Source: a virus. From it: a stretch of 34,554 nt of DNA. The stretch is from IMG/VR virus record IMGVR_UViG_3300031772_000145, positions 1 through 34,554 of that record, one strand, 5' to 3'. A program made the position numbers and the translations under genes. A model generated the notes under the pieces. That model was not told where the DNA came from, did no database searches, and saw only the letters and a program-made list of their open reading frames with translations. Each line of letters opens with the position of its first letter. Within the stretch, counting starts at the first letter, position 1. Of the stretch, positions 22,871-29,754 are shown one piece after another.

Positions 22871-23868
22871 TTGTTCATCTCCTGAAGTGATTTCGCAAAC
22901 TCGCCCAGTGCACTCAGTGCTTCGTCCGTCAAACTGACGCTGGTATTGGCAGCATCGGGAGCAATGACTTCTGCAATGACGACGCCCTTCGGCGCAGGTG
23001 CATTGGTGTCGAGATATGCCTGCAAATCCTTTGCCCCCTTACGTAGCGAGGCAACGATTTCAGTAATCATGGCGTGATCTTTCCCGCTAATCACACGCCC
23101 TTCCTTTGTGATAGCCTTGCCACTCGAAGCGGCCTCGAATGTGCCTCCGTGGCTATCACAATGTGCTTTGGCCACGTCCGTATCCCATGCATCTTTCGGG
23201 TAGCGGTAGGCCTGCTCGGTCATGGTGGTCTCACCTGTGAGCTTGCCCATGATGACGCTGTATGGCTTGCCTTCGTGGTCGCGTTCTGTGCGTCGAAATG
23301 AATCCTTCTCGAAATCGCCGGGATCCCGCAGCCGGCAAGCGTGCTCCGTCGGGTACGGTTTCAGGCCTACGTCCACGGCCTCGACTGCGCGTCGCAACGC
23401 CTCCTGGTTGCTGGGCACAGGCACAATGGAGAACTCGAGCAGTTCACCCTTGTCGATCGTAACGCCCGCGATGCGGCCTAGCATGCCCATGTCACCCGCC
23501 TCGTCACCATCAGCGTTGACTGCATGAATTGGCATGAATCCAATCGACGTCGCATTCAAGAAGCCTCCCGCCCACATGCGCCGCACGGTGTCGGCAAACT
23601 CATAGGTACCTTCGGGCGGAAACTGAAACCTTGCTACTAATGTGTCACCTTCTGGCCGCACAGCCAGCGACTTAGCGACTGGCAATTGGGTATAATCGTG
23701 GCCGTACATCACGACGGGGTTTTTCATGTAATTGCCAATGTCCAGCCCCTCGGGACGCACGATCTGCCCATCGCGATCTACCGCGCCCGTGGTGATCGTG
23801 GCCTCATAGGTCAACTCGTCCACGGCCTTGACGGTGGTCTGGTAGAGTTTCCTCAGCATGTCAGTCAT
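22867..23868 (-). CDS. HK97-type prohead protease (S78-like) with extra C-terminal domain
   Basis: 333 aa. Residues 15-160 are the herpesvirus-type serine protease fold used for prohead maturation: VDRDGQIVRPEG, catalytic H57 in MYGHDYTQLPVAKS, catalytic S108 in LNATSIGFMP, and EFSIVPVPSNQEAL. Residues about 174-247 form an additional domain (EHACRLRDPGDF ... SVIMGKLTGE ... YRYPKDAWDTDVAKAHC) of the type seen appended to some phage proteins. The last 85 residues are helical and may serve as scaffold or capsid-binding tail. Confidence 0.85.
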   Translation of the reverse strand: MTDMLRKLYQTTVKAVDELTYEATITTGAVDRDGQIVRPEGLDIGNYMKNPVVMYGHDYTQLPVAKSLAVRPEGDTLVARFQFPPEGTYEFADTVRRMWAGGFLNATSIGFMPIHAVNADGDEAGDMGMLGRIAGVTIDKGELLEFSIVPVPSNQEALRRAVEAVDVGLKPYPTEHACRLRDPGDFEKDSFRRTERDHEGKPYSVIMGKLTGETTMTEQAYRYPKDAWDTDVAKAHCDSHGGTFEAASSGKAITKEGRVISGKDHAMITEIVASLRKGAKDLQAYLDTNAPAPKGVVIAEVIAPDAANTSVSLTDEALSALGEFAKSLQEMNK

Positions 23869-24061
23869 CGTTACTTGCCTCCTGGGGCGGTAACGGCAAA
23901 GATTGCCAATGTGTCGCAGTCACAGCGCTGCCATCGTGCAGCCAGATGCCGCCGCCCATCCACACGGCGACCAACACCACGCCGTCCACGACAATCAGAT
24001 AGCAGCCGATCCTGTCCGGCCACTTCCGGCCCGCGTCAATCCAGCCACCTTGCTTGCTCAT
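23861..24061 (-). CDS. DUF551-like protein, 66 aa
   Basis: Starts MSKQGGWIDAGRKWPDRIG at 24061 (ATGA overlap with portal). The pattern W-x-D...P, a central valine-rich strand (YLIVVDGVVLVAVW), Gly-rich turn and a THWQSLPLPPQE ending matches the DUF551 family, which ends in a T-H-W-x-x-L-P-x-P-P motif. Function of the family is unknown. Its insertion between portal and prohead protease is unusual. Confidence 0.7.
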   Translation of the reverse strand: MSKQGGWIDAGRKWPDRIGCYLIVVDGVVLVAVWMGGGIWLHDGSAVTATHWQSLPLPPQEASNDD

Positions 24062-26145
24062 GATGCTTCACCCTCCGGCAGGGTCACTAGCGTGCACCTG
24101 CAATTGATGACGTTCCCAGGGCTACCCCCAGGAGCGCCGGGGAAATCCAGATCCTCACCTGTGTTTGTGAACGGGTCCAGGATGGGCACGGTCTCGCCAT
24201 GCGCTGCCCAATGGTCGAAATCCGATTCGGGCGGCTGGCGCGTGCGCTCGTCCAGCGCAGAGATCCAGCGCTTGTTACTCATACCCTCAGCAATGCCTTG
24301 CTGTTCACAACCATAATTGAATGCCTTGATCGTCTCGGTGCGGGCAATACGCGGCGCGCGCGCCCCACTCCAGCCGTCGTACAAATCGCCGATGTTTTGC
24401 GCGATTTCGTCGACCGACCAGCCCTCATCTGCGCCTTGTGTCAGCACGGTGCGGAGCATATCCTGTGTGAACTGCCCGACCTCTTTGGTGAAGTCCCAAA
24501 TCATGGCGTCGATGGCTGTGGCAATGTCACCCGTGATGGCGAAGGCCACTTGCGGCGCACCCGGCCGGTTGAGCATGGCCGAAATCTGCTCGGCCATGTA
24601 GAGGGCGCCCGCCAGGACGGTATCGCGCCAATACCCGCCCGTGGTCTTGAGCATGGCGCGGGCGCTATCCTGGACGCTCAGTAGTTCGTCTGCGCTGGGC
24701 ATATTGCCCTCGGTGGCAGCACGTATCCTGTCCAGCAACTCGCGCTTTTCCCGCTCCAGTCGCGCCTTGATGATGCGCTCTAGGGCACGCTCGCGGCCTT
24801 CCGTTGCGCCCTTGAACAGCAGCCAGATCGCCTTGTGCGCCGGGCTATCGCGCTCGATCGTAAACGCCTTCACTACCGCCTTGGCGGGTGACGTTGCAGG
24901 CGGCGGCGTTGGCACAGGCGCGCCCGCGGGCACGACCATAGCGCTCAGGTAGCCCTGGTCTTTGCCCGGGAAGTCGCCCAGGCCCAGGTCCAGCAGGTCG
25001 TCGATCTGCTGCCAGGGCACGCCCGTCTGCCACATCTGTACGCCGCTCGTGATCTTGGCAGTATTGTCGTCCTGTAGCGCGTCTATGCCTGACAGGTCAG
25101 TCCGAACGCTCAGACCAGCGGCCAGACTGCCATTGTGATACAGCCACTCAGTAAGGGCAATGTCGCGTTGATTGCATAGCGGCTCCAGGCGGATGGCCCA
25201 CAGCACACGCAACGCCTGCGAGAAGTTCTCGTAGGTATCCCTGCCCCAACCCATGATCTCGTCGGGCACGCCAAAGATGGCGCCGATCTCCTCACGCGAC
25301 ATCTCGCGCTGTTTGACCCACTCGGCATCCTTGAGGCTGCTGCCCAGCGGTTTAATGTCTGTGACGCCCTGCTCCAGGATGGCGGGTTTCTGCGCGTTCT
25401 CCACACCCTGCAACTTGCTGGAGAACTCGGCCTCCAGCGCCAGGCGTTCACTTTTCGTGATGCCCTGCGGCGTGATGATCGCGTAGGGTGGGATCCCGCC
25501 ACGCTGGGCGAGTTTCAACGTCCACTGTTGCGCGTAGGTGTCCAGCCGCACGCTCATACGGCAGGCAGAGATGGGCGTCAGACCGCGCAGAGGCTGTTCT
25601 GGATTGTAGAATTTGAAGAACAGGAATTCTTCAGGTGGGCACGTATAGGGAGCGCCGCGGTGATCATCCAGCCGGTAGCCTATTACCGCGCCGTAGCGTG
25701 CGCCCTTGCTCGCCAGCACGCCAATTGTGGCCGACTCGCGCGGCCAGACCTCCGACCACTGCCCGCCGCGCGTCTTGACCCACTCGAAGCCAATCTCGCC
25801 GTCGAGCATCATGCGGATCGTCCACAGCCGCCACAGCTCCGAGGACGGCATGGCGGGATTGTGCTCCAGGGCCACAAGTGCCGGGTGATTCTCGACTGCC
25901 TCGCCCTGGGCGTCGATGACCTGCAGCGGCACGGCGGCCATGTTATCGGCCAGCACATTGATCGCTTTGTTGACCCACACGTGCTCCGCGTAGATATGCA
26001 AGCCTGTAGCCGAATCGCCCGACATCGTGCTGTCCCAGTCGCTGCCCATGTGCTGACGGGTGGCCAGCTCAGGATGCAATGCGAGCAGAGCGGAATCCGC
26101 GCTCTTGCCGAGCAGAGCCAGGCCCAGGCGTTGTACGACGTTCAC
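24058..26145 (-). CDS. portal protein fused to MuF-type minor head protein, 695 aa
   Basis: GTG at 26145 chosen: it overlaps the terminase stop (GTGA) and has GAGGT four bases away; a TTG at 26163 is the alternative. Residues 30-400 are an HK97-type portal (VNKAINVLADNMAAVPLQV, ALEHNPAMPSSELW, VRLDTYAQQWTLKLAQRGG, EEIGAIFGVPDEIMG). After a Pro-rich linker (about 415-430), residues 445-695 are helical and MuF-like, ending in ARIARTETIKAFNYG, RWISALDERTR and the family's NCRCTL terminus. The portal is the DNA entry ring and MuF a minor internal head protein. The two are usually separate neighbouring genes. Confidence 0.85.
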   Translation of the reverse strand: MNVVQRLGLALLGKSADSALLALHPELATRQHMGSDWDSTMSGDSATGLHIYAEHVWVNKAINVLADNMAAVPLQVIDAQGEAVENHPALVALEHNPAMPSSELWRLWTIRMMLDGEIGFEWVKTRGGQWSEVWPRESATIGVLASKGARYGAVIGYRLDDHRGAPYTCPPEEFLFFKFYNPEQPLRGLTPISACRMSVRLDTYAQQWTLKLAQRGGIPPYAIITPQGITKSERLALEAEFSSKLQGVENAQKPAILEQGVTDIKPLGSSLKDAEWVKQREMSREEIGAIFGVPDEIMGWGRDTYENFSQALRVLWAIRLEPLCNQRDIALTEWLYHNGSLAAGLSVRTDLSGIDALQDDNTAKITSGVQMWQTGVPWQQIDDLLDLGLGDFPGKDQGYLSAMVVPAGAPVPTPPPATSPAKAVVKAFTIERDSPAHKAIWLLFKGATEGRERALERIIKARLEREKRELLDRIRAATEGNMPSADELLSVQDSARAMLKTTGGYWRDTVLAGALYMAEQISAMLNRPGAPQVAFAITGDIATAIDAMIWDFTKEVGQFTQDMLRTVLTQGADEGWSVDEIAQNIGDLYDGWSGARAPRIARTETIKAFNYGCEQQGIAEGMSNKRWISALDERTRQPPESDFDHWAAHGETVPILDPFTNTGEDLDFPGAPGGSPGNVINCRCTLVTLPEGEAS

Positions 26146-27389
26146 CGGCACCTCACAGAACAATAGTATCTAAGGGCGTCCGCCGCATGATCGTTGCCAT
26201 CCAGTGGCTTCTCGCTCAACGTGCGTTTCCCTTCGGCGTACACATAGAGCTCCGTCAACTCCTGTATCAGATTGCGACAGCGCCGGTGCACCCTGATGTG
26301 CCTGTGTCCCTGCCCGTCACAGAACAGCCCGCGCAGATGGTTTATGCCCTGTACTACGTCGCCGCTGCTGCCCCGCGCAGGGATGTCCGCCATGCGGAAG
26401 CGCGCCTGCAACTCCTTCGCCTCTGGTGAGCCCACGGCCAGCTCAGGCACGGGCCAACTATTCTCAGCGCAGCGTTTCAGGACCTCGCCTACGCATGTCT
26501 CTGCCAAATGCTGCCGGTGGTACAGTTCGTCGAATATCAGCACCCCGCTGCCTGTCTGTTGCACGAACAGGATTGCGCGCGGGTCTACGTAGCCATCATC
26601 AAAGGCCAGATGTATGGGCACATCGGGCGCCGGTTCGTCATCTGTGATGTTCTCGGCCGTAAACTCGGGATAGACAAGGCCCTCGACCCCGGCGTACCAG
26701 TCACCCAATTCCCACGCCTTGCGTAACACCTCTGGCTGAGCGTGCAAATCGGTCAGATATGCCTCGCTCAGATATGGATTGTCGCGTGGGAACCCGGGCA
26801 CGAATACGAATTCATCGGTCAGTGGTTTCAAGTAGTCAGGAAAATCACGCTCGATCCAAAGTCGGCGCACCCACTGTGCACCCAATCCGTTCGGGTTTGT
26901 CGCCCCCAGAAATTGCGGTTGCTCCACGCCCGTCCAGCGCAATGAGCCACGCAGGGCATTGAATGTGCTCTCAGAATTCTTGGTCAGTTCATCCACGGCG
27001 ATGATGGCAAACTCCGAGCTCTGATACTTGCTCGCATCGTCTAGGTTGCGCAGGCATAGTACCCCGCCGCCGTACCGTGCCCTGAGTTGAAACTCGGAAA
27101 CACTGCTCGCATAGTCACCAAGCCAAGCCGGAAATTCACGGCGCAGTTTCTCGATTTGCCGATCCCGCAATGATGGGTAGTCCTCGCACGCCAACATCGC
27201 ACGCACATTTTGCAGCCCCTGCGCAGCGAACTTGAGCAGGCCACGGAGGGTATACCAGCGCAGCCAGCGCGACTTGCCAGGGCCACGTGCGCCGCCAAAG
27301 AGAAAATAGCGGCATTGGTCAGCCCTTGCCGTCGCCTCCATTTGCTTCGGCGTCCACTGACTGTCTATGTTGAATTTGCCAGTTGGCAT
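26142..27389 (-). CDS. terminase large subunit
   Basis: 415 aa. N-terminal Q-rich motif SQWTPKQMEA, Walker A GGARGPGKS (32-40), Walker B FAIIAVDE (127-134), coupling motif GATNPNG (162-168). The nuclease domain starts at IHLAFDDGYVDP (D264/D265) and ends with DGNDHAADALRYY (about 397-409), whose Asp residues hold metal. Cuts concatemers and drives packaging into the portal. The start at 27389 overlaps the small terminase-like gene by 71 bases; the overlap is retained because the N-terminal motif is conserved in terminases. Confidence 0.9.
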   Translation of the reverse strand: MPTGKFNIDSQWTPKQMEATARADQCRYFLFGGARGPGKSRWLRWYTLRGLLKFAAQGLQNVRAMLACEDYPSLRDRQIEKLRREFPAWLGDYASSVSEFQLRARYGGGVLCLRNLDDASKYQSSEFAIIAVDELTKNSESTFNALRGSLRWTGVEQPQFLGATNPNGLGAQWVRRLWIERDFPDYLKPLTDEFVFVPGFPRDNPYLSEAYLTDLHAQPEVLRKAWELGDWYAGVEGLVYPEFTAENITDDEPAPDVPIHLAFDDGYVDPRAILFVQQTGSGVLIFDELYHRQHLAETCVGEVLKRCAENSWPVPELAVGSPEAKELQARFRMADIPARGSSGDVVQGINHLRGLFCDGQGHRHIRVHRRCRNLIQELTELYVYAEGKRTLSEKPLDGNDHAADALRYYCSVRCR

Positions 27390-27660
27390 AGTCTACGATC
27401 TCGATCTGCATTGGTTCCCCATCGGGGCCGCTGATTTCATGCTTCTCCGGCACCTTGCCCTGCAGCCAATCGCTCAGCCATTGACGGTCGGCGTCCCTGC
27501 CGGCTTTGGCCTGTGCGAGCGCAGTCATGACGACTGTCTGCCAATCCTCGGGCGTAATGGTAGAACGTAAGATGCCAATGAACTTCTCTTCAATGGCACG
27601 CTTGTGTCTGCCTGGATGTTTTCGCTTTGCTTGTTCATGATTTCCTGGCTGAAAAGGCAT
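27319..27660 (-). CDS. small terminase-like DNA-binding protein, 113 aa
   Basis: ATG at 27660. Basic N-terminus (MPFQPGNHEQAKRKHPGRHKRAIEEKFIG) of the style seen in phage small terminases and DUF5681-like proteins (F-x-P-G-N ... G-R). Next comes a helical core (EDWQTVVMTALAQAKAGRDADRQWLSDWLQGKVPE) and an acidic, Gln-rich end. First gene of the virion operon and directly upstream of the large subunit, so small terminase is the natural assignment. Confidence 0.65.
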   Translation of the reverse strand: MPFQPGNHEQAKRKHPGRHKRAIEEKFIGILRSTITPEDWQTVVMTALAQAKAGRDADRQWLSDWLQGKVPEKHEISGPDGEPMQIEIVDYANWQIQHRQSVDAEANGGDGKG

Positions 27661-27702
27661 GTTTTACCTATGTTCTAGAACACAAAAGCGCCCGACTCGC
27701 AG

Positions 27703-27810
27703 TCACGCGAGCGAACGCCAGTCACGGCGGCCCAAGCAGCAGAGCACGAAGGTCCACGCCAGGTTGCCGAGCGCCCAGATCACATTCCCGATTGCACGCA
27801 GAATTCGCAT
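27703..27810 (-). CDS. possible 35-aa membrane micro-protein in the virion-operon leader
   Basis: ATG at 27810 with GGAG three bases upstream (closer than ideal) reads MRILRAIGNVIWALGNLAWTFV to TGA at 27703-27705. Basic start, one hydrophobic helix, basic end (GRRDWRSLA). It lies downstream of the minus promoter and upstream of the terminase genes. Support is limited to composition and position. Confidence 0.3.
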   Translation of the reverse strand: MRILRAIGNVIWALGNLAWTFVLCCLGRRDWRSLA

Positions 27811-27852
27811 ATGCTCCGATCAAGCCGGCCTCGAGGCCCGGCGCTTGTACCT

Positions 27853-27889
27853 TGAGTTGCCAGTGAAAGGAGGTAAAGCTGGCAACTCA
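27853..27889 (-). promoter_or_regulatory. 11-bp hairpin with anti-Shine-Dalgarno loop in the virion-operon leader
   Basis: Perfect inverted repeat TGAGTTGCCAG/CTGGCAACTCA (27853-27863 with 27879-27889). The minus-strand transcript presents ACCUCCUUUC in the loop, the same sequence as the 3' end of 16S rRNA; the plus strand shows the matching AAAGGAGGT but no start codon follows. A 12-bp palindrome with the core CTCGAG lies nearby (27827-27838). The whole stretch 27661-28125 otherwise holds the two promoters, the repeats and one doubtful micro-ORF. Confidence 0.6.
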
Positions 27890-27952
27890 TTGAGGAGAGG
27901 AAACGCGGGGCCAAATTGCCTTGTCCAAGGGCATACCTTGCCCCACGTTGCT

Positions 27953-27981
27953 ATTGTACAGCATCTTGATGCGCTTGTCAA
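27953..27981 (-). promoter_or_regulatory. sigma-70 promoter for the virion operon
   Basis: Reading leftward: -35 TTGACA (27981-27976), 17-base spacer, -10 TACAAT (27958-27953). Predicted start near 27946, about 290 bases before the small terminase gene. Near-consensus strength suggests it must be repressed early, and the 11-bp repeats lie just upstream of it. Confidence 0.8.
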
Positions 27982-27989
27982 GGCCCACA

Positions 27990-28032
27990 TCTTCATGAAA
28001 TCTTCATAACTTCTTGATAACTTCTTCATACA
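27990..28032. repeat. four 11-bp direct repeats between divergent promoters (operator/iteron array)
   Basis: Units start at 27990, 28001, 28012 and 28023: TCTTCATGAAA, TCTTCATAACT, TCTTGATAACT, TCTTCATACA. The core is TCTT(C/G)AT. An 11-bp period puts every copy on the same face of the helix, as for cooperative protein binding. The array occupies the space between the minus -35 (27976) and the plus -35 (28052), so a bound protein could affect both promoters. Confidence 0.8.
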
Positions 28033-28051
28033 AACCTGACAACTTGCCCCC

Positions 28052-28080
28052 TTGACAAACCTAGCTTTCTATGATACAAT
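28052..28080 (+). promoter_or_regulatory. strong extended -10 sigma-70 promoter for the early unit
   Basis: -35 TTGACA (28052-28057), 17-base spacer, -10 TACAAT (28075-28080) preceded by an extended TGA. Expected start near 28087, and the first gene's GGAGGT lies at 28111. Strongest promoter seen in the window; suited to early transcription by host RNA polymerase. Confidence 0.85.
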
Positions 28081-28125
28081 AGAGCAGAATCAAGAGAGAG
28101 AAACGGCACAGGGAGGTAACATAAC

Positions 28126-28326
28126 ATGTACGCCATTCAGAAGATCAGCAAGAGAAACGCCACTGAGGTCACACGGCAATTTCTGGGCTGGTACGCCATA
28201 GCCGACGAAATCACCGGCCGCATCGCAGAATCCTGGATCACTGGCAAGCCCCAGCTCGAGATTTTCGAGCATCTCACCTGTGCACTCCAGGAGTGCAAAT
28301 TCATGAATGAGGCGCGCGGACTGTAG
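28126..28326 (+). CDS. early hypothetical protein, 66 aa
   Basis: ATG at 28126 behind GGGAGGT, first gene of the early unit. Sequence MYAIQKISKRNATEVTRQFLGWYAIADEITGR then an acidic helix and FEHLTCALQECKFMNEARG. Compact alpha/beta, neutral charge. Being first after a very strong promoter fits host-takeover or regulatory roles, but no motif identifies one. Confidence 0.65.
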   Translation: MYAIQKISKRNATEVTRQFLGWYAIADEITGRIAESWITGKPQLEIFEHLTCALQECKFMNEARGL

Positions 28327-28354
28327 GGCAGAATCAAATCAAGGAGGGATTAAG

Positions 28355-28537
28355 ATGAACGCAGAGTTGACCGAGCTTCTGAAGAAGCACAATGCAAACT
28401 TCACTTTCGAGAATGGCAAGTGGTGTTTATCGGGGACTACTGGCGGCCTCGGATGGGAAACCGACGACTATGAGGCAGATACCCGCGAGCAGGCAGAGCA
28501 GGACGCCATCGCTTACCTGATCGAGTACAACAGTTAG
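28355..28537 (+). CDS. early hypothetical protein, 60 aa
   Basis: ATG at 28355 with AAGGAGGG; the frame upstream to 28307 is not used. Acidic protein: MNAELTELLKKHNANFTFENG, a Gly-rich beta hairpin (WCLSGTTGGLGWETDDY) and a helix with acidic residues (REQAEQDAIAYLIEYNS). Strong negative charge is common in phage inhibitors that mimic DNA. That reading is only a possibility. Confidence 0.65.
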   Translation: MNAELTELLKKHNANFTFENGKWCLSGTTGGLGWETDDYEADTREQAEQDAIAYLIEYNS

Positions 28538-28551
28538 CCCACAGCACCCAG

Positions 28552-28576
28552 GCCCGCCGGGTGAGGTGCGGGCAAC
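28552..28576 (+). repeat. intergenic hairpin repeat, copy 1
   Basis: A 25-bp element with stem GCCCGC/GCGGGC and ten-base loop holding GGTGAGG. It lies 15 bases before the start at 28591. Identical to copy 2 at 28823-28847 and similar to copy 3. Confidence 0.7.
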
Positions 28577-28590
28577 GTGGGAGGTAAGCA

Positions 28591-28818
28591 ATGTTCGTAG
28601 TACTATCAGGTTTCGGACGGCTGGAAGGCACGTACCGCTCTCGGCAAGCGGCAGAACGACTTATTGCCGAGATCACACCGGGGGTGAATTGGCAACCGGA
28701 AACAGCGCCACGGATTCTCGATCCGGCGACGGTTCATGCTATGAACGAATACGAGGAATCAGCTCTGGCGCACGCCGCGAGACGCGCCGAATACGGCATC
28801 TGGGGTAGAGTCGCTTAG
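28591..28818 (+). CDS. early hypothetical protein, 75 aa
   Basis: ATG at 28591 behind GGGAGGT. Reads MFVVLSGFGRLEGTYRSRQAAERLIAEITPG..., a short beta strand and a helical middle, ending with a helix (EYEESALAHAARRAEYG). Preceded by intergenic hairpin copy 1 and followed by copy 2. No known family. Confidence 0.6.
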   Translation: MFVVLSGFGRLEGTYRSRQAAERLIAEITPGVNWQPETAPRILDPATVHAMNEYEESALAHAARRAEYGIWGRVA

Positions 28819-28822
28819 TTCA

Positions 28823-28847
28823 GCCCGCCGGGTGAGGTGCGGGCAAC
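28823..28847 (+). repeat. intergenic hairpin repeat, copy 2
   Basis: Identical over 25 bp to copy 1. It begins five bases after the stop at 28818 and lies 52 bases before the start at 28900. Confidence 0.7.
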
Positions 28848-28899
28848 AGCGAGGACATGATCCGGTGAGAGGCGGATTGAACGCGAGCGGAGGGTTGAA

Positions 28900-29169
28900 A
28901 TGAAGATTCATTTGGAGCGGTATGGGGAACGCGGTTGGCAGTTCACAATTTCGGGCGCGGATGGTCTTCGGGACGGCACAGAGTATCGCACGAATCGCAA
29001 GGGCGAGGGATTGTGGATGTACTCTGAGACGAGCGGATGGTATCCCGACACCGGCAAAGCGGTCTGGGAGTTCCGACAGATCGAGGGAACCTGCCAGTTT
29101 GCACTGAGTCCAGATCGCAAGCGCGCCTATGGCCAGATTCGGTATCGCTGGACGGCACACGACCAGTAG
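28900..29169 (+). CDS. early hypothetical protein, 89 aa
   Basis: ATG at 28900 with GGAGGG seven bases upstream. Beta-rich and Trp/Tyr-rich: MKIHLERYGERGWQFTISGADG, GLWMYSETSGWYP, AVWEFRQIEGTCQFALSPDRK, then YGQIRYRWTAHDQ. The pattern of amphipathic strands suggests a small beta barrel or sandwich. Sits between hairpin copies 2 and 3. Function unknown. Confidence 0.65.
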   Translation: MKIHLERYGERGWQFTISGADGLRDGTEYRTNRKGEGLWMYSETSGWYPDTGKAVWEFRQIEGTCQFALSPDRKRAYGQIRYRWTAHDQ

Positions 29170-29181
29170 CAGTCAGCCCAG

Positions 29182-29205
29182 GCCCGCCGGGTGAGATGCG
29201 AGCAA
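29182..29205 (+). repeat. intergenic hairpin repeat, copy 3
   Basis: Differs from copies 1 and 2 at two positions (one in the loop, one in the stem), and shares the preceding CCCAG with copy 1. It lies 21 bases before the RHH gene's start at 29227. Confidence 0.6.
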
Positions 29206-29226
29206 TATTCTGAAGAGGTGAAGAAG

Positions 29227-29415
29227 ATGGCAAATATCCAGATGAATATCACCATTGACGAGGACATACACGCCACGGCGAAGGCGCTCGCGGCCTACAA
29301 CCACATCACGCTCGGCGAGTTTGTCGAGCAGGCGCTGTGCGCTTACATCCAGGGGCACCCGGTCACGCCGCCGGCACTGGGCAAGTTGGGCGGGGCAGAG
29401 GAGAAGCGGCCATGA
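29227..29415 (+). CDS. ribbon-helix-helix (Arc/MetJ-type) DNA-binding protein, 62 aa
   Basis: ATG at 29227 behind GAAGAGGTGAAG; upstream in-frame codons lie in the hairpin repeat. The fold is clear: a beta strand of alternating residues (NIQMNITIDED), helix A (IHATAKALAAYNH), a turn and helix B (TLGEFVEQALCAYIQG). RHH dimers bind DNA with the paired strands, often cooperatively at direct or inverted repeats spaced by about a helical turn. It is a reasonable candidate for binding the four 11-bp repeats upstream, though nothing tests that here. The tail (PVTPPALGKLGGAEEKRP) is flexible. Confidence 0.75.
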   Translation: MANIQMNITIDEDIHATAKALAAYNHITLGEFVEQALCAYIQGHPVTPPALGKLGGAEEKRP

Positions 29416-29621
29416 CAACGAAGGGGGATCGCATCCTTGAGGAGATGGGACTGGGATACAGGCCAGGGGAATCCAAGCCGATGCCGTCCGAGCCGCTGCT
29501 GTGCCCAATCCTGACGGCCGCCGTGTTGACAACCACAATCCCCGTTGATGAACCGGCGCAATGCATGGGCAAGCGCTGCGGCATGTGGTGGCGCTGCCAG
29601 AACCTGGAGCGTGTGCCATGA
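29412..29621 (+). CDS. early hypothetical protein with Cys cluster, 69 aa
   Basis: ATG at 29412 overlaps the RHH stop (ATGA). N-terminal part MTTKGDRILEEMGLGYRPGE, then a hydrophobic stretch (LLCPILTAAVLTTTIPV) and a Cys-rich end (AQCMGKRCGMWWRCQNLERVP) with three cysteines that may bind metal. Ends in an ATGA overlap with the next micro-gene. Confidence 0.5.
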   Translation: MTTKGDRILEEMGLGYRPGESKPMPSEPLLCPILTAAVLTTTIPVDEPAQCMGKRCGMWWRCQNLERVP

Positions 29622-29737
29622 CAGGCTACGCCCGTTTCTGGCGCTACGTGGCTGCCTGGATACGCGGCGTTGTCACATGGCGCGAAGTACACGACGAGTG
29701 GGCCTGGCAGCGAATGCTGCGCAGGCTGGACAGATAA
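29618..29737 (+). CDS. 39-aa basic Trp-rich micro-protein
   Basis: ATG overlaps the previous stop (ATGA). Product MTGYARFWRYVAAWIRGVVT plus an Arg/Trp-rich helix. Amphipathic, possibly membrane-surface associated. Ends in TAA before the strong ribosome site of the annealing-protein gene. Confidence 0.45.
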   Translation: MTGYARFWRYVAAWIRGVVTWREVHDEWAWQRMLRRLDR

Positions 29738-29754
29738 TAGCAAGAGGAGGAGAA

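Noticed and set aside
27659-28009. 116-aa plus-strand ORF over the leader region
   Set aside because: Runs through hairpins and the minus promoter, opposite to transcription of the leader. The AAAGGAGGT within it is not followed by a suitable start codon.
27820-28029. 69-aa minus-strand ORF in the control region
   Set aside because: Its start lies upstream of the minus promoter's predicted transcription start, and it runs across the promoter and repeats. No ribosome site.
28000-28032. CRISPR-like array from the 11-bp repeats
   Set aside because: Units are only 11 bp, contiguous, without spacers; an operator or iteron array fits better.
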